DNA from: Streptosporangiaceae bacterium
GTDB lineage: Bacteria > Actinomycetota > Actinomycetes > Streptosporangiales > Streptosporangiaceae
Assembly: GCA_030040815.1 (NCBI GenBank)
Contig: JASHSZ010000104.1
Span: forward strand, 1-7,295
DNA length: 7,295 bases
Direction of reading: 5' to 3'
The notes beneath the pieces were generated by a model. The model did no database searches, was not told the DNA's origin, and was given only the letters and a program-made list of their open reading frames with translations. This document shows positions 1-6,361 of this stretch, in pieces; positions within the stretch are counted from its first letter, which is position 1; each line of letters starts with the position of its first letter. Position numbers and translations under genes: made by a program.

Positions 1-1554
1 GTCCAGAACCGAGTGCAGCTGCTCCTGCAGCAGCGTGAAGCTGACCGCCTCGCCCGGCTGGATCGCCTCGGAGTCTTCGATCAGGTCGCCGAACTCACTG
101 TCGCCGTCTTCGCCGAGCGGCGTATGCAGCGAGATGGGCTCTCGGCCGTACTTCTGCACCTCGATGACCTTTTCGGGGGTCATGTCCAGCTCAGCCGCTA
201 GCTCCTCAGGAGTCGGCTCCCGGCCCAGGTCCTGCAGCATCTGGCGTTGCACGCGAGCGAGCTTGTTGATCACCTCGACCATGTGCACCGGGATCCGGAT
301 TGTCCGCGCCTGGTCTGCCATGGCCCGGGTGATGGCCTGGCGTATCCACCAGGTGGCATACGTCGAGAACTTGTAGCCCTTGGTGTAGTCAAACTTCTCC
401 ACCGCGCGGATCAGGCCCAGGTTCCCTTCCTGGATTAGGTCGAGGAAGAGCATGCCGCGGCCGGTGTAACGCTTGGCCAGCGAAACCACGAGCCGGAGGT
501 TCGCCTCCAGCAAGTGGTTCTTGGCCCGCTTGCCATCGTCGGCGATCCACTCCAGGTCCAGCCGGACCTCCGACCGGATCGAGTGGCTCATCTCGGCGAG
601 CTTCTCCTCGGCGAACAGGCCAGCCTCGATCCGCTTGGCCAGTTCGACCTCCTCCTCGGCGTTGAGGAGCGGAACCTTGCCGATCTGCTTGAGATAGTCC
701 TTGACCGGATCCGACGTCGCGCCGGCGACCGCCACCTGCGCAGCCGGCAGGTCCTCGTCGTCGTCGCCGTAGACAAACGCCTCATCGTCGGATTCCTCGA
801 CGGAACCGGTGCCAGGAGCGGCCACGACGGTGCCGTTCACGGCGGCCAGCACGGTCCGCTCGCCGACCTGGTCGTCGGCCAGGCTCTCTTCCTGTTCACC
901 GAGGTCCGCGTCGGTGGCTAGATCCTCGACGTCTGTGTCGTCGCTCTCGTCGGAGTCGAGGGACTCCAGGTCTTCGAGTTCGGCGTCAACGTCGAGGAAG
1001 GCAACGTCGGCGAGATCGGCCTCGTCGACGTCGACGTCGATGTCCGCTACGTCAGTGAGGTCGGGATCGGCCTCCGCGCTGCCGGCCTCCGCGCTGCCGG
1101 CCTCGGCGAGATCCCGGTCCTCGTCCAGCTCAGCCTCGGCTGCCAGGTCAGCCTCCGCCGTCACGTCCATGCTCCCGCTGTCACGATGCTCTCCCCTACC
1201 CGGAAGCTCACTGGCGCCCTTCTTTCCCTGCCCGCTCTTAGCGCCAGCCGGGCCGGGCCTGGCCCGCCTGCGCCTGGAGCCTGCTTGCACCTCTTCCTCG
1301 GCACCAGCGCTGGTCACGCCCGTCGTGCCGGAAGTCTCGGTTGGCCTCGATGCGGGCTTACGGCTGCGACTGCTGGCCGGCCGCCTCGCGGCTGGTACCA
1401 CGTCTGCAGCGGCGTCACCCGGTACGAGGGCTATGGGCTGGTCGGCCGGTGAGTTGCCGTCGGCCGGACCGCCATAGGCCTGCTGCGGTACGCGTGCGCT
1501 CCGTGCCGACGGCCGAGACTGCCGCCGCGCCGCTGAGCCTGCAGCGCCTGCCAC
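1..1554 (-). CDS. rpoD: Principal RNA polymerase sigma factor RpoD (HrdB/SigA type), C-terminus cut by window edge
   Basis: This is the primary sigma-70 factor, which directs core RNA polymerase to housekeeping promoters. The frame runs open to base 1, so 518 residues are visible and about 60 (region 4, the -35-binding helix-turn-helix) are missing. Residues 1-128 are Ala/Ser/Pro/Arg-rich with basic patches (RRRRAR, GKKG). Residues 129-275 are strongly acidic (many D/E runs such as DVDVDE and GDDDED). Region 1.2 starts near 279 ([17 protein letters not shown]). Region 2 covers about 342-422, with [46 protein letters not shown] and ARTIRIP. Region 3 runs from [10 protein letters not shown] to [11 protein letters not shown], and region 3.2 contains [14 protein letters not shown]. 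The match to actinobacterial HrdB is close. I see no sigma 1.1 domain. GTG at 1554 is chosen because AGGGAAGGGG (1572-1563) lies 8 bases upstream; GTG 1563 is too close to that site. ATG 1170 would remove the basic extension and cannot be excluded. Identity is near certain; the start is moderately certain. Confidence 0.96.
   Translation of the reverse strand, partial: MAGAAGSAARRQSRPSARSARVPQQAYGGPADGNSPADQPIALVPGDAAADVVPAARRPASSRSRKPASRPTETSGTTGVTSAGAEEEVQAGSRRRRARPGPAGAKSGQGKKGASELPGRGEHRDSGSMDVTAEADLAAEAELDEDRDLAEAGSAEAGSAEADPDLTDVADIDVDVDEADLADVAFLDVDAELEDLESLDSDESDDTDVEDLATDADLGEQEESLADDQVGERTVLAAVNGTVVAAPGTGSVEESDDEAFVYGDDDEDLPAAQVAVAGATSDPVKDYLKQIGKVPLLNAEEEVELAKRIEAGLFAEEKLAEMSHSIRSEVRLDLEWIADDGKRAKNHLLEANLRLVVSLAKRYTGRGMLFLDLIQEGNLGLIRAVEKFDYTKGYKFSTYATWWIRQAITRAMADQARTIRIPVHMVEVINKLARVQRQMLQDLGREPTPEELAAELDMTPEKVIEVQKYGREPISLHTPLGEDGDSEFGDLIEDSEAIQPGEAVSFTLLQEQLHSVLD
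1024..1044. repeat. Short GTCGAC-type tandem repeat in the acidic part of rpoD
   Basis: On the plus strand GTCGAC occurs twice in tandem (1024-1035), followed by GTCGAT and GTC. On the coding strand this gives alternating Asp and Val codons (DVDVD, preceded by an Ile in DIDVDVDE). It is a low-complexity repeat within the acidic linker ahead of region 1.2, where length variation between relatives would be tolerated. Confidence 0.6.
1069..1098. repeat. Exact 15-base tandem duplication in rpoD
   Basis: The plus-strand unit GGCCTCCGCGCTGCC occurs twice head to tail (1069-1083 and 1084-1098), and the first six bases recur at 1099-1104. It is in frame and encodes two copies of a GSAEA pentapeptide in the acidic/Ala-rich region of the sigma factor. 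The copies are identical, which suggests a recent slippage event. Confidence 0.75.
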
Positions 1555-1559
1555 CGCGG

Positions 1560-1880
1560 TCACCCCTTCCCTAGCTGGATGGCGGCCCGCCCCGCTCTGA
1601 CCGGCACAGCGATGTTCGCACCCGCAGGCGACACTGCCACCTCTCCGGCATCCCTCATGCTGAGCATCGGACTCCGCAGCGCGAGCCTGGCCGCACTGAC
1701 CGGCCCGAAAGCCTGACCGCCGCGCCAGGAGCGCCCGTCATGCCCGAGGTCCTCTCCCGCCCACCACACTAAGCGCACTGTCGGTGTAGGTCGTACCGTT
1801 GCTCGGCGAGCGGCGCCCATCGCAGGCCCGGACCGGGTACGCCAAGCCGGACAGCACAACCGCGGGAATGGTACCCGCAT
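1560..1880 (-). CDS. Doubtful 106-codon ORF fitted between the phosphatase gene and rpoD
   Basis: I do not recognise this protein. In its favour, GGGGAGG (1896-1890) lies 9 bases before ATG 1880, the ORF begins just after the phosphatase stop, and its TGA (1562-1560) overlaps GTG 1563 in a GTGA arrangement. Against it, by hand count codon second positions are about 68% G+C and third positions about 73%. That lacks the strong second/third contrast of the real genes here, such as the rpoD core. The product is Arg/Ala/Gly/Pro-rich, with only six acidic residues and no visible domain, signal peptide or membrane segment. It is more likely chance open frame across the rpoD leader than a gene. Confidence 0.15.
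   Translation of the reverse strand: MRVPFPRLCCPAWRTRSGPAMGAARRATVRPTPTVRLVWWAGEDLGHDGRSWRGGQAFGPVSAARLALRSPMLSMRDAGEVAVSPAGANIAVPVRAGRAAIQLGKG
1563..1572 (-). promoter_or_regulatory. Ribosome-binding site deciding the rpoD start
   Basis: On the minus strand AGGGAAGGGG ends 8 bases before GTG 1554, a normal spacing. It overlaps the other candidate, GTG 1563-1561. No in-frame ATG or GTG lies between 1563 and the in-frame stop at 1740-1738. This supports a long N-terminal extension on RpoD. Confidence 0.5.
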
Positions 1881-1883
1881 TCC
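1862..1883 (-). repeat. Two overlapping inverted repeats just after the phosphatase stop codon
   Basis: GGAATG (1865-1870) pairs with CATTCC (1878-1883), and GCGGG (1862-1866) pairs with CCCGC (1874-1878). Each hairpin has a 7-base loop. They share bases, so only one can form at a time. They begin directly next to the TGA at 1886-1884. There is no T-tract, so this is not a standard intrinsic terminator. It could be an mRNA 3' stabilising hairpin, a weak terminator or a small switch. The first hairpin would cover ATG 1880 of the doubtful ORF. Confidence 0.35.
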
Positions 1884-4031
1884 TCATACCCTCCCCTTTC
1901 GCGCCGAACCGGCACGCTTGCGGCCGCTGGCCCGCTGCCCCTCGGCCGGGACGTGCAGGACAAGTACCGTCACGTCGTCATCCTGCTCGTACCCGGTCAG
2001 CATCCGGTCTACGAAGTAATTCAGCAGCTGACCGGGATCCTGAGCGATCGCGGCCGGCGCCTTGGCGGCGACTGCCACGAGCTCGTCTAGCCCGGCGTCC
2101 AGTCCTCGCTTGCGGTTCTCTACCAGCCCATCGGAATACAGCACAGCGGTGTTGCCGGGCGGCAGCCGGAACGCGTACTGCCGGCGCGGGCTAGCCCACC
2201 CGAGCGGCGTGCCCGCCTCGGCCGGGTCCAGCCGCGGCGGTCCGTCCGGCGACAGCAGCAGCGGCGGCAGGTGACCGGCGTTCCCCGCGACGCCGTCTCC
2301 GGTTATCGGGTCCACGACCAGGTAGGCGACGGTGGTTACCTGCTCGGCCAGCTCGGTGGCGAGGAACAGCCGGTCCAGCCCGGCGAGCACGGCCGCCGGC
2401 CGCGGATCGGTGAGCGCCAGGGCCCGCAGCGCATTTCTTACCCGGCCCATTCCCGCAGCCGCGGTCAGTCCCTTACCCATGACATCGCCGGTTGCAACGG
2501 CCAGGCGGCCATCTGGCAGCCGGAACGCGTCGTACCAGTCGCCGCCGATCTCCATGTTCCTGGTCACCGGGAGACACTTGGCCGCCAGGATCACACCAGG
2601 CACCGTAGGCAGCGTGTCCAGCAGCAGGCTCCGTTGCAGCGTCTCCGCCGTGGTGTGCTCGCGCTCGTAGAGCAGGGCTCGCTCCAGCGCGAGTGCGCAC
2701 TGTCCGGCCAGCGCCTCGAGGAAGACCCGCTCCTCCTCGGTGATCTGGCGCGGTCGGCTGAAGGAGAATCGCAGCGCGCCGAGCGACGCGCCGGATGACA
2801 GCAGCGGCAGCCCGACCCACGCGCTCTCGTCGGTATACGCCAGGAACAGGCTCGCGTCGATTCCCTCGGCATCGAAGTGCCTGCGTAGCGCCTCAGGGCT
2901 TTCCAGCAGCACGGGTTTGCGCGCGTTGATGGCCGAGGTCATCACGCTGGTCGCCGACAGCGGGATGTCGCTGCCAACGGCGCCGGGGCCGTCCGGCAAG
3001 CCACCGGGGTTGATCGTGTGCAGCCACAGCCGCTCGGTGTCGAGGATCGCGACCGCGGACCGCTCGGCGCCGATAGCCGAGCGGCCGACTTCCGTGATGA
3101 CCTGTACCACCTGGTCGACCGTCAGCGCCTCAGCGAGCATCGAGGTGGCCTGCTGGAGCCGGGCGGTGCGCAATGCGGCGGCGGACAGCTGCTCGGTGAG
3201 CCGGCCTCGCATCTCCTCCGCCTCGCGCTGGGCCGTGACGTCGGTGCTCGCGCCGATCCACTCGACGATCCTGCCGTCCCGCTCGATCGGCACGGCGCGC
3301 ACGTCGTAGTGCTTGTACGAGCCCGTCCTGCTGCGGACCCGGTAGCGGCTGTCGAACAGCTTGCCGGATCGGATGCAGTCCTGCCACGCTGCTTCGACCC
3401 GATCCCGGTCATCCCCGTGAACCGCGGCCAGCCAGCCTTCCTGCCGGAATTCGTCGGCCGACTGGCCGGTGATCGACCGCCATTCCGGTGAGTCCTCCGC
3501 GATCTCACCATCGGGCGTTGTCACCCACACGACCTGGGCACCTGCCTGAACCAGGGACCTGTACCGTTCCTCGGTCCTGCGCAGTGCCTCGGCAACCTCG
3601 TGCCTGGCGGTGGTGTCGACGGCGATGGCGGCGACCCCGCCGACGTCCCCGTCGGACGACGGGAACCAGGAGAAGGACCAGTAGCGCTCGGCACGCTCGC
3701 GGCCGTTGCCGCCAGCTACGCTGCCGGAGTCGGGGACGACGTGCTCGGTCTGCGCTACCGGTCGCTCACCCACGGCAACGGCGCGCACCGCATCCTCCGC
3801 CGCGGCCGCCAGGTCCGGGGGCCACAGCTCGGCTGGCGTGCGACCGAGCTGGGCAGCCTCTGGGCCGCCAGACAGCGCCGACATCGCCTTGTTCAGCCGC
3901 AACAGGCGCGAGTCCGGACCGAGGAAAAGGAAGCCGACCGGCGCTTCGAGCAGCAGCGACGACAGCAGCGCTGAGTCAGCGACCTCCAGGCCGGACGGCC
4001 GGGGGCGTGGCACGGACGTGCCGGCGCTCAC
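1884..4031 (-). CDS. PAS-PAS-GAF-SpoIIE (PP2C-type) serine/threonine phosphatase
   Basis: This is a soluble sensor phosphatase of the SpoIIE/RsbU/RsbP group. In that family such enzymes remove phosphate from an anti-anti-sigma (STAS) protein and so free a sigma factor; the target here is unknown. Numbered from GTG 4031 (715 residues): PAS1 is about 21-143; PAS2 with PAC motif is about 152-268; a helical linker is about 268-301; GAF is about 301-453; the phosphatase domain is about 466-696. Metal-binding motifs all look intact: EIGGDWYD (D498, D501), TGDVMGKG (D516), AGNAGHLPP, YSDGLVE (D634) and DDDVTVLVL (684-686). A basic tail follows (698-715). There is no transmembrane segment, HATPase or STAS domain. 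The frame extends to GTG 4118, but GTG 4118 and GTG 4088 have no ribosome site. GTG 4031 follows a G-run and overlaps the stop of a 12-codon ORF that has a strong site, so I prefer it. The domain call is firm; the start is uncertain. Confidence 0.93.
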   Translation of the reverse strand: MSAGTSVPRPRPSGLEVADSALLSSLLLEAPVGFLFLGPDSRLLRLNKAMSALSGGPEAAQLGRTPAELWPPDLAAAAEDAVRAVAVGERPVAQTEHVVPDSGSVAGGNGRERAERYWSFSWFPSSDGDVGGVAAIAVDTTARHEVAEALRRTEERYRSLVQAGAQVVWVTTPDGEIAEDSPEWRSITGQSADEFRQEGWLAAVHGDDRDRVEAAWQDCIRSGKLFDSRYRVRSRTGSYKHYDVRAVPIERDGRIVEWIGASTDVTAQREAEEMRGRLTEQLSAAALRTARLQQATSMLAEALTVDQVVQVITEVGRSAIGAERSAVAILDTERLWLHTINPGGLPDGPGAVGSDIPLSATSVMTSAINARKPVLLESPEALRRHFDAEGIDASLFLAYTDESAWVGLPLLSSGASLGALRFSFSRPRQITEEERVFLEALAGQCALALERALLYEREHTTAETLQRSLLLDTLPTVPGVILAAKCLPVTRNMEIGGDWYDAFRLPDGRLAVATGDVMGKGLTAAAGMGRVRNALRALALTDPRPAAVLAGLDRLFLATELAEQVTTVAYLVVDPITGDGVAGNAGHLPPLLLSPDGPPRLDPAEAGTPLGWASPRRQYAFRLPPGNTAVLYSDGLVENRKRGLDAGLDELVAVAAKAPAAIAQDPGQLLNYFVDRMLTGYEQDDDVTVLVLHVPAEGQRASGRKRAGSARKGRV

Positions 4032-4066
4032 CGCTGGCACCCCCCGCGCGGCCGACCGTGAGCCAT
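4028..4066 (-). CDS. Possible 12-codon leader ORF upstream of the phosphatase gene
   Basis: ATG 4066 is preceded by GGAAGGAG (4081-4074) at 7-base spacing, the best ribosome site in this region. The ORF encodes MAHGRPRGGCQR and stops at TGA 4030-4028. That stop overlaps GTG 4031-4029, which is in frame with the phosphatase (GTGA). The arrangement fits a leader peptide that delivers ribosomes to the phosphatase start. The alternative is a one-base error or indel, because the leader is out of frame with the longer open frame. It is too short for compositional support. Confidence 0.3.
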   Translation of the reverse strand: MAHGRPRGGCQR

Positions 4067-4073
4067 GAAGCTG

Positions 4074-4081
4074 CTCCTTCC
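4074..4081 (-). promoter_or_regulatory. Strong Shine-Dalgarno sequence for the short leader ORF
   Basis: On the minus strand GGAAGGAG lies 7 bases before ATG 4066. No start codon in the phosphatase frame lies at a useful distance from it, which is why the phosphatase start is unclear. Confidence 0.5.
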
Positions 4082-4191
4082 CGCTCACTGCGGACACAAG
4101 AAGGCTAGCGGCAACCACGAGTACAAGGACGCAGCCAGCGACAACTAGGTACGCATGCGGTCGCCGCCAGGGCGCCGCGGCGGGGGGCGGG

Positions 4192-4208
4192 CCGGCCGAT
4201 CAGGCCGG
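4192..4208 (-). terminator. GC-rich hairpin after the ABC transporter gene, possible terminator
   Basis: CCGGCC and GGCCGG form a perfect 6-bp stem around a 5-base loop, starting about a dozen bases after the TGA at 4222-4220. There is no T-tract, and the transcript continues into a C-rich run. Hairpins without U-runs are often proposed as terminators in actinobacteria, but efficiency cannot be judged by eye. The position suggests that the transporter unit ends here and the phosphatase is transcribed separately. Confidence 0.4.
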
Positions 4209-4219
4209 GCGCGTGAACC

Positions 4220-6361
4220 TCAGCCACTCGTCGCACTTGCCTGCCAGGCGGCGCGGCCCGTGTCCAGAATGCCCGTCTCGAGCGGGAAGTGGCACGCAAC
4301 GAGCTGTCCGCCGGCAACGTTTGGCTGCAGCGGGGGCTCGGCCTTCGCGCAGATGTCCTGAGCGCGGACACACCTCTCGCGGAACCTGCAGCCCGACGCC
4401 GGCCGGGTTGCTAGCGGCAGGCTGACCGCAGGGCGCACCTCCGCCGGGGGCCTGACCTCGCCGGTCACCGCCGGGATGGCGGCGATGAGCCCGGCCGTGT
4501 AGGGATGCGCCGGGGCGGTGCAGATGTCCTCGGCGGGACCCACCTCGACGAGCTTCCCGAGGTACATCACTCCGATGGTGTCGGCCATGTACCGGACCAC
4601 CGACAGGTCGTGGGAGATGAGCAGGTAGCTGAGGTCGTGCTGGCGCTGCAGCTTGCGCATGAGGTTGAGGATCTGCGCCTGCACGGAAACGTCCAGCGCG
4701 GACACCGGCTCGTCGGCGACAATCAGGGCTGGACGCTGAATGAGCGCCCTGGCTAGCGCCAGCCGCTGCCGCTGACCGCCGGAGAACTCGCGAGGATACC
4801 GGTCAGCCGCCTCGGGCGGCAGGCCAACCTCGTCCAGGATCCGCGCGACCTGCCTGCGGCGCCCGCGGCGGCGGACGGTTCGCTGGATCTCCAGTGGCTC
4901 GCTCAGGATCGCCCGGACCCGCATCCGCGGGTCGAGGGAGGCGAATGCGTCCTGGAACGTCAGCTGAATGCCCGGCCGGTACGCGCGCAGCTGGCGATTC
5001 GACAGCCCGGCCAGATCGGCGCCCCGGAACTCGACGGTGCCCGCGTTAGCCCGCTCCAGACCCACCAGCAGCCGAGCCACGGTGGTCTTCCCGCAGCCGG
5101 ACTCGCCGACCAGGCCGAAGGTCTCGCCCGCGGTCAGCTCGAAGCTGACCCCCGCCACCGCGCTCACCGTGCCGGTGCGGCGGCCGATCACGCGGCTGCT
5201 GGCCGGATAGTCCTTGACCAGGCCGGAGACCCGTAGCAGCGGTGCTTCCGCGGGCTGCGGCCCTGGCCGCGCGTGAGCACCGGCCGGCCCGGCGGCAGCG
5301 ACCCGGCCGGTCGTCCAGGCGCTGACCCGGCGTCCGGTACCCGCTGCCTGCTGGCCGGTCACCGGGCTGATCGGGAAGAAACAGGCGTACAGGTGACCGG
5401 GATGCTCGCCGTCGAGAGGCGGCTCGTGGCTGGTGCACCAGTCCTGGACATGCCGGCATCGCGGCGCGAAGCTGCAGCCGATGCGCTGCTCGGTGAGGGC
5501 GGGGGGCCGACCGGGGATGCTGTAGAGGGACCGGGCGTTCGGCCCGGCCAGCTCAGGTAGCGCCTCGAGCAGCGCCTCGGTGTAAGGATGCCGCGGAGCG
5601 GCCAGGACGTCTTCGGTTCTGGCTTGCTCGACGATCCGGCCGGCGTACATGACCGCCAGACGCTCGGTGCGGCCCGCGATCACGCCGAGGTCGTGGGTCA
5701 CCAGGATGACAGCCATGCCGAGCTGCCTGCGAAGGTCGTCGATGAGCGCGAGGATGTCCTGCTGGTTGGTCACGTCGAGCGCCGTGGTCGGCTCGTCGGC
5801 GATCAGCAGCCGGGGCCCGCACGCGAGGGCAGCCGCGATCATCGCCCGCTGCTGCATGCCGCCCGACAGCTGGTGCGGGTACAGCGCCGCCGCGCGTTCG
5901 GGCTCGGGCATCGCGACCATGCCGAGGAGCTCGATCGCGCGCGCGGCCGCCGCATCCCGGCTCGCACCAGCGTGCACGACCGCCGACTCGCTGATCTGCC
6001 GGCCGATCGTCATCGTGGGGTTGAGGCAGCTAGCCGGGTCCTGGAAGACCATCCCGATGTGCTGGCCCCGCACGGTCCGCATGTCCCGTTCGGATAGCTC
6101 CGTGAGCTCGGTTCCGGCCAGTACAACCGAGCCGCCGGTGATGAAGCCTCCGCGCGGCAGCAGCCGCATGATGGAGCGCGCGGTCATCGTCTTGCCGCAG
6201 CCAGACTCCCCCACCAGACCGAGGCACTCACCCGCCGCGAGCTCGAGGCTGACGCCGTCGACGGCGCGCACCGTCGCGCCCGGTAGCCTGATCTCTGTCC
6301 GCAGGCCGGTGACCTTGAGCGCTGGCTCCGGCGGCGGCGCCATACTCAGCCCGTTACTCAT
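4220..6361 (-). CDS. Fused double ATP-binding protein of a dipeptide/oligopeptide/nickel-type ABC importer (DppD-DppF fusion)
   Basis: This cytoplasmic protein supplies both ATPase halves that drive peptide-class import. Numbered from ATG 6361 (713 residues), the first domain has Walker A GESGCGKT (51-58), Q-loop Q107, signature LSGGMQ (165-170), Walker B LLIADE (185-190) and H-loop H223. The second has Walker A GESGCGKT (419-426), Q470, signature FSGGQ (526-530), Walker B LIVADE (546-551) and H584. Both sites look competent. Each half ends in the oligopeptide-ABC C-terminal region with four cysteines: C296, C302, C309, C327 and C658, C664, C671, C690. A low-complexity Ala/Gly/Pro linker (about 330-375) joins the halves. 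ATG 6361 overlaps the permease stop (ATGAGTAA), suggesting translational coupling; GTG 6391 and ATG 6343 are in-frame alternatives. Fused DppDF proteins are known in several bacteria. The substrate cannot be read from the sequence. Confidence 0.95.
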   Translation of the reverse strand: MSNGLSMAPPPEPALKVTGLRTEIRLPGATVRAVDGVSLELAAGECLGLVGESGCGKTMTARSIMRLLPRGGFITGGSVVLAGTELTELSERDMRTVRGQHIGMVFQDPASCLNPTMTIGRQISESAVVHAGASRDAAAARAIELLGMVAMPEPERAAALYPHQLSGGMQQRAMIAAALACGPRLLIADEPTTALDVTNQQDILALIDDLRRQLGMAVILVTHDLGVIAGRTERLAVMYAGRIVEQARTEDVLAAPRHPYTEALLEALPELAGPNARSLYSIPGRPPALTEQRIGCSFAPRCRHVQDWCTSHEPPLDGEHPGHLYACFFPISPVTGQQAAGTGRRVSAWTTGRVAAAGPAGAHARPGPQPAEAPLLRVSGLVKDYPASSRVIGRRTGTVSAVAGVSFELTAGETFGLVGESGCGKTTVARLLVGLERANAGTVEFRGADLAGLSNRQLRAYRPGIQLTFQDAFASLDPRMRVRAILSEPLEIQRTVRRRGRRRQVARILDEVGLPPEAADRYPREFSGGQRQRLALARALIQRPALIVADEPVSALDVSVQAQILNLMRKLQRQHDLSYLLISHDLSVVRYMADTIGVMYLGKLVEVGPAEDICTAPAHPYTAGLIAAIPAVTGEVRPPAEVRPAVSLPLATRPASGCRFRERCVRAQDICAKAEPPLQPNVAGGQLVACHFPLETGILDTGRAAWQASATSG

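Larger units (their letters stand above)
1555..1883 (-). other. 329-base gap between the phosphatase gene and rpoD
   Basis: This stretch should carry the leader, and probably at least one promoter, of rpoD. I could not pick a convincing -35/-10 pair. TAGTGT (within CTTAGTGTGG, near 1770) resembles a -10 element but has no TTG-type -35 at 17-18 bases. An 11-base perfect palindrome, ATGCTGAGCAT, lies at 1657-1667. CTGACCGG occurs at 1597-1604 and 1696-1703. The rpoD frame is open upstream to 1737 but has no start codon above GTG 1563. A 106-codon ORF in another minus frame nearly fills the gap and is listed separately. No tRNA-like or transposon-like structure is visible. Confidence 0.6.

Noticed and set aside
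514..1477. Plus-strand open frames (514-921 and 809-1477) opposite rpoD
   Set aside because: They are antisense to the conserved sigma factor. Their Ser/Ala/Val-rich products simply mirror its acidic codons, and no family is recognisable.
1597..1718. Repeated CTGACC words (1597-1602, 1696-1701, 1713-1718) upstream of rpoD as possible regulator sites
   Set aside because: The spacing is irregular, the words are short and common in this composition, and I know of no regulator to assign.
1738..1800. TAGTGT as a possible -10 element for rpoD
   Set aside because: No acceptable -35 element lies 16-18 bases upstream, so the promoter call would be a guess.
2271..4108. Several plus-strand open frames opposite the phosphatase gene
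   Set aside because: The minus-strand frame has intact PAS, GAF and SpoIIE motifs. The opposite frames give Arg/Pro/Ser-rich products typical of antisense in high-G+C DNA.
4152..4159. Palindrome CGCATGCG in the spacer
   Set aside because: Eight bases is within chance expectation for this composition, and no neighbouring copy or promoter pair supports an operator.
4105..4371. An 88-codon minus-strand frame spanning the spacer between the transporter and phosphatase genes
   Set aside because: Most of it overlaps the C-terminal cysteine region of the ATPase in another frame, and the product is Arg/Ser-rich without a domain.
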